Positions 36,713 to 46,759 of a DNA stretch of 64,000 nt are shown here, piece by piece. Position numbers and translations under genes: made by a program. Source of the DNA: Leptodontidium sp. MPI-SDFR-AT-0119 (lineage: Eukaryota; Ascomycota; Leotiomycetes; Helotiales; Leptodontidiaceae); contig JAHLEZ010000025.1 of the NCBI GenBank assembly GCA_020726505.1, positions 682,001-746,000 on the forward strand, read 5' to 3'. Within the stretch, counting starts at the first letter, position 1; each line of letters begins with the position of its first letter. Under the pieces are notes generated by a model that had not been told where the DNA came from, made no database searches, and worked only from the letters and a program-made list of their open reading frames with translations.

Positions 36713-36998
36713 CTATCCCCCCCCCTAAACAAACGTTAAACCTCAAGAAAACTGGACCTCGTGTGGGTAGTCTTCTAGGGGGTTTATCCAATACTTCGGC
36801 GCATATTCAGCCTCTGACAAGGGCAACAAGGCCTCTCGAACCTTCTACAGCCACCCTTGCCTTTACAATTGACCAGAATTTGGCTCGTGCTTCAAGGTGA
36901 ACAAGGCTATGTTCCGGGTTATTATCCAGTCAGAGTGGGCGCTCTACGCCTTTGGCCCCAAAAGTTCACGTTTAACGTTTGTTTAGGGGGGGGGATAG
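36713..36998. mobile_element. Poly-C MITE, copy 1
   Basis: 286 bp with a 29-bp perfect terminal inverted repeat beginning CTATCCCCCCCCCTAAACAA and ending with its complement GGGGGGGGGATAG. It is flanked by TA on both sides (36711-36712 and 36999-37000), as for Tc1/mariner-type insertion. Internal sequence (AAAACTGGACCTCGTGTGGG and CGAACCTTCTA.AGCCACCC) is shared with the copy at 54.9 kb. No transposase is encoded. Confidence 0.88.
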
Positions 36999-37344
36999 TA
37001 GTAGATCAGTGATAGTGGCCCTCTCGGCTCAGCCGCCGGGCGTAATAAATTGTGTGTGTGTGTGTGTAACTGGTTAGGCAAGTTTTGCCATTAAGCACAG
37101 CAGGTCCCCGCTCAGCCCCTCGGACATGTACGTCTCATGCATATCAGGAGCTGATGGTGTACTTAGCCCCCGCTCAGCCACCAAGCCATAAGAAAAAGCA
37201 GTACAAAACTGAAAAGTCCACGTCACCCTAAAGCGTCGCTCTTCCCTTTACTTTCTTCATTTACAAGCGGAGGTTCAATCATTATCTTCTTCCTTGGCGA
37301 CCACAAATATCACTCTTCGGGGTGATCACAGCAGCCTCTCCGAT
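36999..37344. other. Intergenic with (TG)n microsatellite
   Basis: A short TG run (about nine units) lies at about 37050-37068. The reading frame of the next gene is open back to about 37213 without an ATG, so an untranslated leader or an upstream exon could lie here. Confidence 0.4.
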
Positions 37345-40300
37345 ATGTCCGTTGGCGTCGGCAAGATCACGGGATCCGCAGTTTCAGCTACGAATGAAAA
37401 CACTATAGCGCTTGTGAATCTCAACCTCGATTTCTCTCTCATAAAGTGTGAAGCCCCGCAAGAGTTTGCGGCCGTGGGGCGAGCACTTTCATCTCGGCGT
37501 CGCAGCAATGCGGAAGATGGATCCAGTCATAAGGCGGCCCGTAAACTCGGTGCTCTGTTCGAGCAATTGATACCGTCGACTCCAAAGCTTCTGAAGGCTT
37601 ATGGGTCGCGCGCATCGGATATTATAGAGAGCCCAGGCATTAACCCAAAAGGCACGCCTGCAGATGGGCCCTTTGAGGGCTTTGTTGGAACGGATTGTAC
37701 CTCTATGTGGGCAGCAGCTACGTCGGGGCCCGCATCACTGGGAATCCATCTTCTAGCCTGTATGCTGGCAAGGGCTTGGGACGCCAAAGAAGCAACTTCA
37801 ATATGGGTCGAGCTGGTCAGAGAGCGTCAACGGGAGATTGAGAAGGCTGTTGCAGAGAATCAGATTGTTGCGACAACCACTCTAATTGCTGCTCGTCAGG
37901 ATATTTCTCGTTCTGAACTGGGAAATTGGGATGCAAGTGCTAGATCATGGCTTCGTCGGGCAGACCAAGCTAAGATGATGGAGCATAATCAATTCTTACT
38001 TATCGTCAAAAATGTCAATCTTCAGTTTGGAGCGACCAAAACTACGTACCACAGGGTTTTAAGCGCTTGGACCGTGGCAATGGCCTGTTTGGAAAAGCTG
38101 CTGGAGGGACTACCTCAACAAATCTCAGATCGTGCCGTGCTATTGGCTCTTTCGGCATGGCACCTGTATCCTGACCTTGTTGTGTTCTCGGGCCAGGCCG
38201 TTCCTGTGAAGTTCAAAGATCCACTGCTTCCAAAGCAGGCAATTATGACACTCGGTCTAGAATCTTTCCATAATTCGAGCTTGGGGATGGTCGACACTCC
38301 TAGGTGGTCTCTATCTTTGTCTCACTTACGATACTATGGTGATCCCGTTCAAGTTGAAAGCAATGCAGATATGTCACGAGTGAACTTCTTGCAGCTTCAT
38401 CTCGTCGCACTAGGAGGCATCTTGGCGAATTGGGGCATTTCTAGAGCCGATATGTTCCACGCAGTGTCTTGGATGAAAACTTTTTGGAAGTATTTGGATG
38501 AAATTTCAGCACATTTCTCCACCGGGCCATCTTTGGATCAACTCTCTTGGTTGCGTGGCCTTGCAGAAGCTGCCACGTACATGAGAGGTGCCTCGTCCAT
38601 AGAACTCAAATTATGCATGTCTCTTTTGGACTTTGGAAGGCGGCGAGCCCGAAACTTCCTTACAAAACCTGCTCTTGGAGACGAACATATACTGCCATTT
38701 TTTGGGCTCTGCAATTCAGCCATTATGGCAGGCCTCTCAGAAGAGATTGATGTGGATGCCGGCATTCGATACTTGAGAGAGATAGCGAAAACTTCACCAA
38801 TCAAGGAATGCAAAAGCCTCATTTGCTTTATCCAGGAATTAGACGGTTTTGTTTATTACGAGTATGCTACTGCGCGACCCCATGAGAGGAAAACTGAGAA
38901 ACGCTTACCTGACGGCACTTTCAAACCCGAGCTTGTTCATGCCCGATGGATCGGACTGTTGAAGATTGACAAGAGTAACGGCAATTTGGAAACTGCTGCC
39001 TCGAAACTATCAACAACCAGCTGCGATTGTGAGAGCTCCTGTGCCATCTTATGCACTTGCCGAAGTTTCGGGAGGTACTGTGATACTTCATGCCACGGGG
39101 CAGACGCAATAACAATCTGCCACAACAGTCTTCACTCCATTATTGACCTGGAGGCACGGTATAATTCGATTGTGGCTAGAGGTGAAGTTTGCAAGGTTTT
39201 TGGGAAAGCTCAACAATACAGAGATCCAGGCGGTGCGACTATCAAAACATTGTACTGGAACGATCCGCCAATACTGTTCCAGCAGGACGAATGTCACGCA
39301 ACTATAACGAAACCTGGCCCGCCAGCGTCAGTTTGCCAATGTCTGGAACTTAGAACGGAGTGGCCAAGCCATGTGAGCTCAGGGATCTATGAGGAGCTAA
39401 AATTAGAACTTTGTACCCGCTCACGTATTGATGAGAGTGCCATGACCGGATTCAGTTTTTATGTCATGGAGAAACCAGATCGTTTTTTGACGAAAAGAGC
39501 CTATGTAACTGCCATGGAGCATGCGGTCAAAACCTGCGTCAAACCAGAAGTAGGAATAGAGTGGTTCACAAACGGATCTGTCAACAAAACTCGTATCTGG
39601 GAATTTCTGTCGATTCTTGGAAGGAAGAAGAAGCATTCGATGCCAAAGGTAGTTGAAGAGGTTAAAACCCCCATGGGTCTGAAGTGGGAGCTTAGCCAGT
39701 ACCACGCATCGACAATGATGGTTGGAAGCCATAAACCATCAGATGACTGGTTTCGGTCTCTAGGGGCACTTTTTGTCGCGGCACATATCTACAGAAATGT
39801 TTCCGGGACATCTGTTTCTTTGAAACTCGCCTCACGACCACTACATAAAGCACATTGGATCCCAGTACAAGATGCTACAGACTATCCCATTGCCGATCAT
39901 AATCTATATTCTGCATCTTGGGATCCTCGAAGTTATTCAAACTTTCTCTGTAAAATGCGGCGGGAGAACACGTTCGCATGCATTGCGATGTTCGAGTCAG
40001 GGGAGCTAAATATTCTGCCATCAGAACTCCAAAGTGTAGTGGCTCTTTGCTCTGATAATTCTATTTTCGTCGCCGGGGTCCTACTTAATGATCCATCAAT
40101 CCCAGTGCAGGGAATTGACGTTCGACACATCGTAGGAAACATTGGGCACGCTGGCATGACAATGATGATTTCTCCGGACAAGCCAAGGGTACGGCCACGG
40201 AGCGATAATTATAACATTGTGCAACATGCAATGTACGACTTCAAACGGGAGGACAACTTCAAAGGGACATCTCTACATCTATCCTTCACTGAGTGGAAAT

Positions 40301-40707
40301 TGGCCCTTTCAACAGGAGCTATAGGCGTGATTGACCAGGAGGTTCATTTTCTGGAGTCCGTTGTGTCACTTTGGGATCGTGGACAATGGGTTGCAGATCT
40401 TGATGTTCTAGGTATGGAGAGAAATCAAGTTCATCGAATTGAAGGGGCATGCGACTGTGGTGGCTCTGGAAATGATCTCGCTGGCAAGGAACTGATATCA
40501 CTGGATTCCTGGGAAGAGCTACTTGACCCCCCTGGTAGCCCTGGAATCCTCAGAGCACATGGCAATTGGGCTGCCAGACTTGGTGTGGTCTGTCTGTTGA
40601 TCCAGAAAAAGCAGATTGAAAATTTGTCTATTATGGCGGACAAGACGCCATGCTGGAGCTGTCTGGGAAAGTATTCAAGGACGCTTTCCGAGTTTATTAT
40701 TGATTGA
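37345..40707 (+). CDS. Large uncharacterised fungal protein with Cys-rich centre
   Basis: A single long exon; 1120 residues from the first ATG (37345), with an open frame about 130 bp further upstream but no ATG. The N-terminal third is helical-looking (ALSSRRRSNAEDGSSHKAAR, KLGALFEQLIPSTPKLLKAY). The centre has a dense Cys cluster (CDCESSCAILCTCRSFGRYC, then CHGADAITICHN) that could bind metal. A second Cys/His-rich part and an acidic region follow, and the end contains CDCGGSGND and CWSCLGKY. No transmembrane segment or known catalytic motif is visible. It resembles long orphan proteins found near HET genes in other fungi, but I cannot name a domain. Its last 277 bp are antisense to the open frame of the HET stub. 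Confidence 0.7.
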   Translation: MSVGVGKITGSAVSATNENTIALVNLNLDFSLIKCEAPQEFAAVGRALSSRRRSNAEDGSSHKAARKLGALFEQLIPSTPKLLKAYGSRASDIIESPGINPKGTPADGPFEGFVGTDCTSMWAAATSGPASLGIHLLACMLARAWDAKEATSIWVELVRERQREIEKAVAENQIVATTTLIAARQDISRSELGNWDASARSWLRRADQAKMMEHNQFLLIVKNVNLQFGATKTTYHRVLSAWTVAMACLEKLLEGLPQQISDRAVLLALSAWHLYPDLVVFSGQAVPVKFKDPLLPKQAIMTLGLESFHNSSLGMVDTPRWSLSLSHLRYYGDPVQVESNADMSRVNFLQLHLVALGGILANWGISRADMFHAVSWMKTFWKYLDEISAHFSTGPSLDQLSWLRGLAEAATYMRGASSIELKLCMSLLDFGRRRARNFLTKPALGDEHILPFFGLCNSAIMAGLSEEIDVDAGIRYLREIAKTSPIKECKSLICFIQELDGFVYYEYATARPHERKTEKRLPDGTFKPELVHARWIGLLKIDKSNGNLETAASKLSTTSCDCESSCAILCTCRSFGRYCDTSCHGADAITICHNSLHSIIDLEARYNSIVARGEVCKVFGKAQQYRDPGGATIKTLYWNDPPILFQQDECHATITKPGPPASVCQCLELRTEWPSHVSSGIYEELKLELCTRSRIDESAMTGFSFYVMEKPDRFLTKRAYVTAMEHAVKTCVKPEVGIEWFTNGSVNKTRIWEFLSILGRKKKHSMPKVVEEVKTPMGLKWELSQYHASTMMVGSHKPSDDWFRSLGALFVAAHIYRNVSGTSVSLKLASRPLHKAHWIPVQDATDYPIADHNLYSASWDPRSYSNFLCKMRRENTFACIAMFESGELNILPSELQSVVALCSDNSIFVAGVLLNDPSIPVQGIDVRHIVGNIGHAGMTMMISPDKPRVRPRSDNYNIVQHAMYDFKREDNFKGTSLHLSFTEWKLALSTGAIGVIDQEVHFLESVVSLWDRGQWVADLDVLGMERNQVHRIEGACDCGGSGNDLAGKELISLDSWEELLDPPGSPGILRAHGNWAARLGVVCLLIQKKQIENLSIMADKTPCWSCLGKYSRTLSEFIID

Positions 40708-41306
40708 GTTGGGAAATTTGAGTGTAATGTAACGGGTTGGCTGCGCTGTAACCGTTCAGGTAAAGTACCGGCTTTATCCAGATAGATATCGCAAAATAAT
40801 TGCCTATGGAAAGAAAGTTGTTCAGCAGCGTCGAAATGGGCCGGAAATTTCGCTTCTCTCTTGCGATCCCGAAACTCCTGCAAAACATCAAAGACGCAAT
40901 CAATTTGGCGATCTGCTTCTCCTAGCCAGGCATAGACTTTCGTGGCCTTGCTGTATATTTCTCCCATTATCGGCACTTGCTCTGACTTTTCGTCTGGGTC
41001 ATTCTGGTTGATGCAGATGGCATCGACCCAGAGAACTCTCGGAGATTCCTTGTAACGCAAATACCGCAATGCGCATTCCAGATTTTTCGTGATATGGTAT
41101 GGCGTCCTATCAAGAATCATAGGCGCAGTGTCCCTGGCGTTTCCCCAGACGTATGACAAGGCTTCGTAGGCATGCCCAGCGCCGAGGGAAACTTGTTCAA
41201 GCTGGCAGTGAATAGGGTCGTTGAATAAGCCCGGTTGAAGGGTTAGAAGACGGATGTTGTCTCCAGTAAGGGGTCGATGAGTTCGCCTGTCTGTTAATGG
41301 CTCCAT
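40708..41306 (-). pseudogene. Truncated HET-domain gene
   Basis: From ATG 41306 the protein shows two of the usual HET blocks: YEALSYVWG (about 47-55) and LWVDAICINQND (about 92-103), followed by IYSKATKVYAWLGEAD. The third block expected after this (a W.R.W..QE segment) is absent. Similarity fades after FHRQLFCDIYLDK (about 40760). The frame then runs on antisense into the neighbouring Cys-rich gene to 40431. HET domains mediate cell death in vegetative incompatibility. This copy lacks the distal domain and any C-terminal region, so it is a stub or a gene cut by rearrangement; a short functional HET-only protein cannot be excluded. Confidence 0.65.
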
Positions 41307-41806
41307 GTTATGTCCCAAAAACAGTCTTGCAAAGACGGTATAATTCCACTCATGTGTACGTACAGTGGTTCTGTACTACCACAAAGTAATACTGTAGATG
41401 ACAGTATTGCCAGCAGGCAGCAGTGACCACGCTCTTAGACCCCTGTATTCGCTTGACTGAGTTCGGTAAGGCTATTGGTAGGGACCAGGATCAAGAAGCG
41501 GGCCAATATTTTAAAAGAGTGTGTCTGGGCGGAAGCAGATTTCAAGATGCAGCGGCCAGATGAATCTCCGCCCTCCGTAGAATCACATGATGAATGGCTA
41601 TCATGTCCGAATATGAATGCACTTTTCCATTTTGGTCAAGCTTGATCTTGAGCGCTTTCCGTAGAGTACGCTTTTCTCCTCACGGATCTTGAACGACAAC
41701 GACTTTGATACTTTTAAATCGATGATTGAACCCACAATTTAAGCTACGAAATTCACATATTCCTCTTTCACCTACCATTCGAGCCTCTAGATGCCCGCTC
41801 TTGCAA
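41307..41806. other. Divergent intergenic region
   Basis: This lies between the divergently transcribed HET stub and the orphan gene at 41807. It could hold both promoters; no motif is recognised. Confidence 0.4.
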
Positions 41807-42715
41807 ATGTGGCACAACACCACAACCGGCTTCCCATCCAGCGGAGACCGGTACCCTACAGGCGGAAACCACCGAAAACGAGATGCCTCAACAAAAGATC
41901 TCGCCCGTGAAGAAGTCCAGCCTCCGCGGAAGAAGCAACGGATTGTTGGGACCCTGTCAAGCACATCGTCGTCGAAGAGAGAACGTAATATATCGATAGG
42001 AAATACGACGATAAACGCGAAGGAGAAGATTAAGACGGTGGCATTGCCTGAAACCTTCTCTTCATTGGACGCAACCCGGGACACCAGGCAACATCAACCA
42101 GTGCTGCCGATACCACATCTCAGTGACAGCCCGAATGAATTGCTTTCCAAGTTAATAGCGATAGCGGATGTCCTTCGTGCCGGAAGAAGTATTGCTGAAG
42201 CTACGGCATACTCGGCAGCTCCAACTCAAGACAGGAATGCGGAGAAGAGAGCCGTAAGCCAGATGCGGCTACAAGAGCAGGAGGCATGGACAACTTTTCA
42301 GGATGGACTTTGGCACCTTCCAGAGTTTGATTGGGACAATAATAGCTTGCCTCCTCCTACCTCCACGAAGCCGCTCAAAACAGCCCGTCGGCGTGCAGAA
42401 GCCCTCAATCGGCTATACGAGACCGACCGAGCTCACGAAGGACACGTCGTGTGGATTACAAAGAATAACATGGGGCTCCTACATCTTGTACAAGCCATGG
42501 CTCGCGTTATCGGAGAAGAAAGGAACCTTGTTGGTGGGTGTGGCGGATGGTCGGCAACTCAGCTTGCAGACCTACAGTCGATCAATCGAATCCTCTCTAT
42601 CTCTGGGCAGATGTGTCAAGAAAGCAATGTGCTTCGGTCAGAAATTTCTGATATCCAGCGCGTGCTAGGGACCCACAGACATAGATTGCAAGCATTGTCG
42701 AAGGAGGCAACATAG
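41807..42715 (+). CDS. Uncharacterised nuclear-type protein
   Basis: 302 residues from the first ATG (41807) in a frame open upstream to 41726. The N-terminus is basic and disordered with a nuclear-localisation-like PPRKKQR. The middle contains LLSKLIAIADVLRAGRSIAE and a Trp-rich stretch (AWTTFQDGLWHLPEFDWDN). The C-terminus is helical (LADLQSINRILSISGQMC, EISDIQRVLGTHRHRLQALS). No known domain is recognised. It is transcribed toward the RBR pseudogene on the opposite strand. Function unknown. Confidence 0.55.
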   Translation: MWHNTTTGFPSSGDRYPTGGNHRKRDASTKDLAREEVQPPRKKQRIVGTLSSTSSSKRERNISIGNTTINAKEKIKTVALPETFSSLDATRDTRQHQPVLPIPHLSDSPNELLSKLIAIADVLRAGRSIAEATAYSAAPTQDRNAEKRAVSQMRLQEQEAWTTFQDGLWHLPEFDWDNNSLPPPTSTKPLKTARRRAEALNRLYETDRAHEGHVVWITKNNMGLLHLVQAMARVIGEERNLVGGCGGWSATQLADLQSINRILSISGQMCQESNVLRSEISDIQRVLGTHRHRLQALSKEAT

Positions 42716-42870
42716 CTAAGCAGGGGGACAGAAGGTCGACGAAGCCTTGTAGGATAGAAAGAGGGACATATTGTGCTGTCTCTCCCAATCGCTTGCTTCT
42801 CGTCACAAGAGCAGCATCATCAGAGGATCAACTATCCTATTCAGCCAAGCGTCTCCCCCTGTTCCAATCC

Positions 42871-44432
42871 CTAATTCATAAATCGCTCAAGTCCAAGTCC
42901 AATACCACCATGCGCCTTCGTTATATGTGCATAGCAAGGCCCGCCTGTGTCGAAGACAGCCATACACACGTGCATTTAGGACAATCTTTGATATTCAGTT
43001 CTCTCTTCAGCTTCGCGAGTGCCTCGTATCCACCTGATGCGATGTCTTTGTATTCTGCACATGTGTAGTCACTGTGTCGCGAATGACACGAGGTGCAGAG
43101 CGGCTCAAACCACTCTGGACACATGTATGCTGGAGGCCTCGAGCTTGAGGTTATAGTACACCGGTAGACATAGCCACAATCTGGAGTAGGGCAGTAGCGC
43201 AAAGCCTGTGAGTGGCGTTGGATGTACTCTTCGAAGCTTGACTTGAGGACAGTTTCGAAGACAGATGACGAGACACTGTCCTTTACTTCGCGTAAAGAGA
43301 AGACGATTGAGCACGCTCCTTCGTCGCCATGGCATTCGATCTGGAATTCGGCTTTGCTGGTCGATGCGGCGGATCTGCAGCATTCTTCGAAGCACTCAAG
43401 ACAGTATGTGTGCTTGCACGAGGTTTTGATGGGGTTGCCGGGTTCTTCGCTGAGGCAGATAGGGCAGTCTCCTTCAACTCTAGAAGGATCATCCAAGAGG
43501 GAGCGGGTTGGGACAGCATTCCTGCCGTCCATAATTGCCAAAGCTGTTTCGTACTGCTGCTGTGTGCCATTGATAATAATTTTTCTCGATACCACGTTGA
43601 AAATGGCAACCTTCTTTCCTAATGCTTGTTCAATGCTCTTGAAACCACCATGGATAGTCCAGGAGAACTGATGGGATTTGAGATCTATTTCGTAGCTCGA
43701 AGAAGATTCTTCTCTCAGCATGTCGGTGATTTGACCAACCACTTGCTGGAAGCTCTCGGGGGGTCCACAGAACCGGAGCTGGCGCATTGATTTGTCTCTG
43801 ATGATGACAACGTGGAGTTCCTCCGCGATTAACTTAAGCTTCATGTACGCCCTTCCATTGCTGCTGAGTGCTGTATCCTAAACCACATTCTCGCCATCCT
43901 TCAGGACAACCCCATTCAAAATCTCTTCAAGAGTTCTACGCGCATCGGCCAAGTCTTTCGCGTTATTGCCCTCAACCTTCAGTGTTGTATACTAATGTAA
44001 GGTGTCTTGGTAAACCTGGAATACGAGATGCCGCTCTTTCCAGACCTTGCTTACCTTGTCGATTCTGCTCTTCGAGACGAAGTATACCGTTGTGGAAATT
44101 TTGATTTTGGCTGACTGAACCAGTGTTACGGTGAGTTTGCCGTCTCCAAGGATGCCGAGTGGCCTGTTATTCAGCGAGCATGCTGACCTGGCGTCGGCTT
44201 CATCTTGAAACCAGGCCGTAGCTTTCACCAGTTTTCCTTTCAACGTAGGCGCAAGATAGAAGTTCTCGAGCGGGCCATGCTTCTCCAAGTGCGGCCGGAC
44301 GTCAACGGTGACTTCCGCTTCGGACGCTCGGTAACTAACCGCTCCTAATTCAACGTGCCGTGGTTTGTCTTGCGGAGACATGATGGCTCGTTCGATGTCT
44401 TTGGATGTCGCATCGCTTGGCACATCGCTCAC
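42871..44432 (-). pseudogene. Broken RBR-type E3 ubiquitin ligase with RRM/KH-like N-terminus
   Basis: One continuous minus-strand frame carries an RRM/KH-like part (VRPHLEKHGPLENFYLAPTL, 43992-44432), a linker, then RING1 (CPICLSEEP..SCKHTYCLEC), IBR (YCPTPDCGYVYRC, CTSCHSRHSDYTC) and the start of RING2 (KDCPKC). In-frame TAG codons sit at 43994-43992 and 43880-43878. After KDCPKC the reading shifts: the next frame resumes with VCMAVFDTGGPCYAHI and runs to a stop at 42871. The centre of RING2, which holds the catalytic Cys in RBR ligases, is therefore deleted with a frame change. The 5' end also lacks a start codon. RBR enzymes transfer ubiquitin through that Cys, so this copy should be inactive. 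Confidence 0.8.
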
Positions 44433-44886
44433 TAGCTATAGAGGCAAAGTCTAGACAGTGAGGTTTTTTGGGGGTTACCATCACCACCTCGCTTGAAGTT
44501 TATCCCCACACTAGGTCGTCAACTTACCACCTCGCTTAGCTTTGTTTTGAACGATGGTCACAGAACCACACCGCCCGCTCACAGGGACCCGGGAATACCA
44601 CCAACCTTCATTGTCCAGTAGAGATAAAAATCGCTCTCTACTTGCCATAATCTCCGTACTAAACTACCTGAGAGCTCGAATCTTGAGAAAAGTAACCCCT
44701 CTGGAGCCTCTTCTTGCCCCGGCTCCCCTCGCTCGACTCAATTTTATGCTCAACCCCTGCCTCCGTCGCATCTGGGTTTGACTCAAACCCAACTCCCCCC
44801 CGGAAACTCAACCATTCGTTCAAACCTTCCATCAACCCATGTCCGATCTACACCTGAGACCTAATACTCAGGCAAAGATAGTCCAG
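44433..44886. other. Intergenic, nothing recognised
   Basis: A 75-codon plus-strand frame at 44554-44781 has no recognisable domain and is not called. Confidence 0.4.
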
Positions 44887-45248
44887 CTAGATCTTCTTTG
44901 GGTACTTTCTCGTTTGTCTGGTACGGCGATTCGCCATGTCTTCAGGTAGTATGTTTTTAGGAAGTGGATAAGTATTTTGCTAAGCTGTATCAACATTGCC
45001 GTGTATCTCAAATATGCAGGCACTCTACTTACTATCTCTGCGAACGAGGGTTGCCATGATACATAGTCCCTGGACCTGTACGTAGTATATCGGCCATACT
45101 TGCAGATGATCAAGGCTACATCGATACCATCGAATTCCCCCAATTCAAACGCTTTCTTAACCCATGTGTCCTTCCTCCTATTTATTCCCTCGTTCTCTCT
45201 CTTTCTTCTCCGCCGCTCGCCTTTGGGTTTGGCGTTTGTAGTATCCAT
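44887..45248 (-). CDS. Short MADS-box protein A
   Basis: Exon 1 (45248-45033, 72 codons) and exon 2 (44979-44887) are joined across a 53-bp intron (GTAAGT..CTTAG), giving 102 residues. Residues about 10-60 are a MADS-like DNA-binding and dimerisation domain (EGINRRKDTWVKKAFELGEF, then DGIDVALIICKYGRYTTY). The C-terminus after splicing reads QNTYPLPKNILPED. MADS proteins bind DNA as dimers in the nucleus; this one has little beyond the box. The splice is supported by the paralogue at 57.3 kb, which has the same exon-1 length, phase and equivalent C-terminus. The domain is diverged, so specificity is unknown. Confidence 0.75.
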
Positions 45249-45629
45249 AAGTGTCTTCACGCTTAATGTTCAGGGTCGTCAGCTGTGAAGATGCCATACT
45301 GGTGGCTACAATGTGAACTTATAGTCCAACGTGGAGGAGCCTGGTTCTTTCACCACCAAAGCGACGAGGAGTCACATTTGAACCTACTATCCTCCAGCCG
45401 GCCCTCATCATCTGGTGGTAAGGCCCTCACTGTCTAGATGGTTATGCACCATCTGAGTTGCACTTATTTTTTAAGGGGAGGGTGTGGGGTGGGATTACCG
45501 AGATCGCAACCATCAAGAATCAGGGGGGGGGTGACCTACTCATCCACTTGCTACGTCACTAAGCCGCCTTTCTGCACAAGTAGTGCTTAGGTGGTATATG
45601 ACCATCTAGATACTGAGGGCCCGACCACT
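45249..45629. other. Intergenic with dispersed repeats
   Basis: The part at about 45346-45400 resembles the flank of MADS gene B (shared CCAAAG and CATTTGAACC spacing at about 57955-57990). 45485-45520 is an inverted copy of 20309-20346. A run of nine G lies at about 45522. No gene is supported. Confidence 0.45.
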
Positions 45630-45952
45630 TGCACCAACAACTTGTTTGCACCAATCACTTACTAGTACCATTCAGTTTATGGTACAAACAATTTGTTTGT
45701 ACTAATAATTTGATAGTACTAATAATTTGATAGTACTAGTAATTCATTAGTACCAACAACTTGTTTGTACTATAAATTTAATGGCACTAGTATTTTGACA
45801 GTACCAATGATCTATTTGTGCCAGCTACCTATTTGCACCAACTATTTCTTGGTACAAACGGTACTTTGGCACCAACAAATTATTTGTACTAGCGGTTTTA
45901 TAGCACCAGCGGTGTATTTGTACAAACCGGACTTTGGTGCTAATGATATTCC
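45630..45952. repeat. Nineteen strictly phased, divergent 17-bp repeats
   Basis: Nineteen consecutive 17-bp units with no insertion or deletion, for example TGCACCAACAACTTGTT, AGTACTAATAATTTGAT, AGTACCAACAACTTGTT and TGTACTAGCGGTTTTAT. Position 2 is G, position 5 C and position 7 A in almost every unit, while the second half varies widely. Seventeen is not a multiple of three, so it is not a protein repeat. A partial twentieth unit (AGTGCAAAGC) follows. Confidence 0.9.
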
Positions 45953-46610
45953 AGTGCAAAGCTCCTCGAAGACGGCAGCTCTTTGGCCGCGCAAGTGAGG
46001 GCTTTTTGGAAGGCATCGCAATATCCCATAGTCTGGCGGGCAGAATCCACCAAATGGAAATTCGGCAAGCCGTACAGTGATGTGGAAGCAGGATCAGAGA
46101 TGGACAACAGTCTACGGTACCGGTTCTGTAAGCACGCTCATAGGACTATTTCGATTTTGTGAGGGCGATAACCTTTTCAAGTCTAACAGTAAGGATCTTG
46201 GCAGTCAAAGAATCCTCTTGATTAAAGAACCACAGGATCTCTGGTACGCTCATCGTCTTGAAAACACTTGCACTTGTCATAAACCCCCATAAATCTGTCG
46301 CTATGCACACTCAATACTGTCCGAGATTCACCGATGCAGCATAACAGTCGATGGCACATGACTCTAATATGCTCATTCATTCCTCCCCGATTGATGTTTG
46401 GTAGCGAACCATCAAAATCCACAGCTCGATATTCTATAACACAATGGGTTGATGAATGCAATCTCTCTAGTAAACCCACATATCGACCTAGCCATCAATA
46501 CTAGCACCACTTTCCGTCTTGCCAAAGATGTGTGCCTGGTCCTACGTCGACGACCGTCACGTCTTCCCATGAGTCGACGCTTCAGCTATGGTCATCCCGA
46601 GAGCTAGATT
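45953..46610. other. Intergenic, nothing recognised
   Basis: Short frames only, on both strands, without recognisable domains. Confidence 0.4.
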
Positions 46611-46758
46611 ACTCCCGGAATCTTTTCTCCTGGGAGTCATAACGATTCCAGGAGCCCACGGGCTCCCAGGAGTAAAGCTCCTGGAAGCCACCACGTTCCT
46701 GGAAGCCTTTCTCCCAGGAAACCTGCTGCTCTTGGGAGGATATGGTTTCCTGGAATCC
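46611..46758. repeat. CTCC(T/C)GG(A/G)AG motif array
   Basis: Nine copies of a palindrome-like CTCCTGGGAG / CTCCCAGGAG / TTCCTGGAAG motif. On the plus strand motif starts are 15 or 18 bp apart, so every unit stays in frame (LPESF, LLGVIT, IPGAHG, LPGVK, LLEATT, FLEAF and so on). It lies in a plus frame of 94 codons (46588-46872) and an opposite minus frame; neither is recognised as a gene. Confidence 0.6.
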
Positions 46759-46759
46759 A

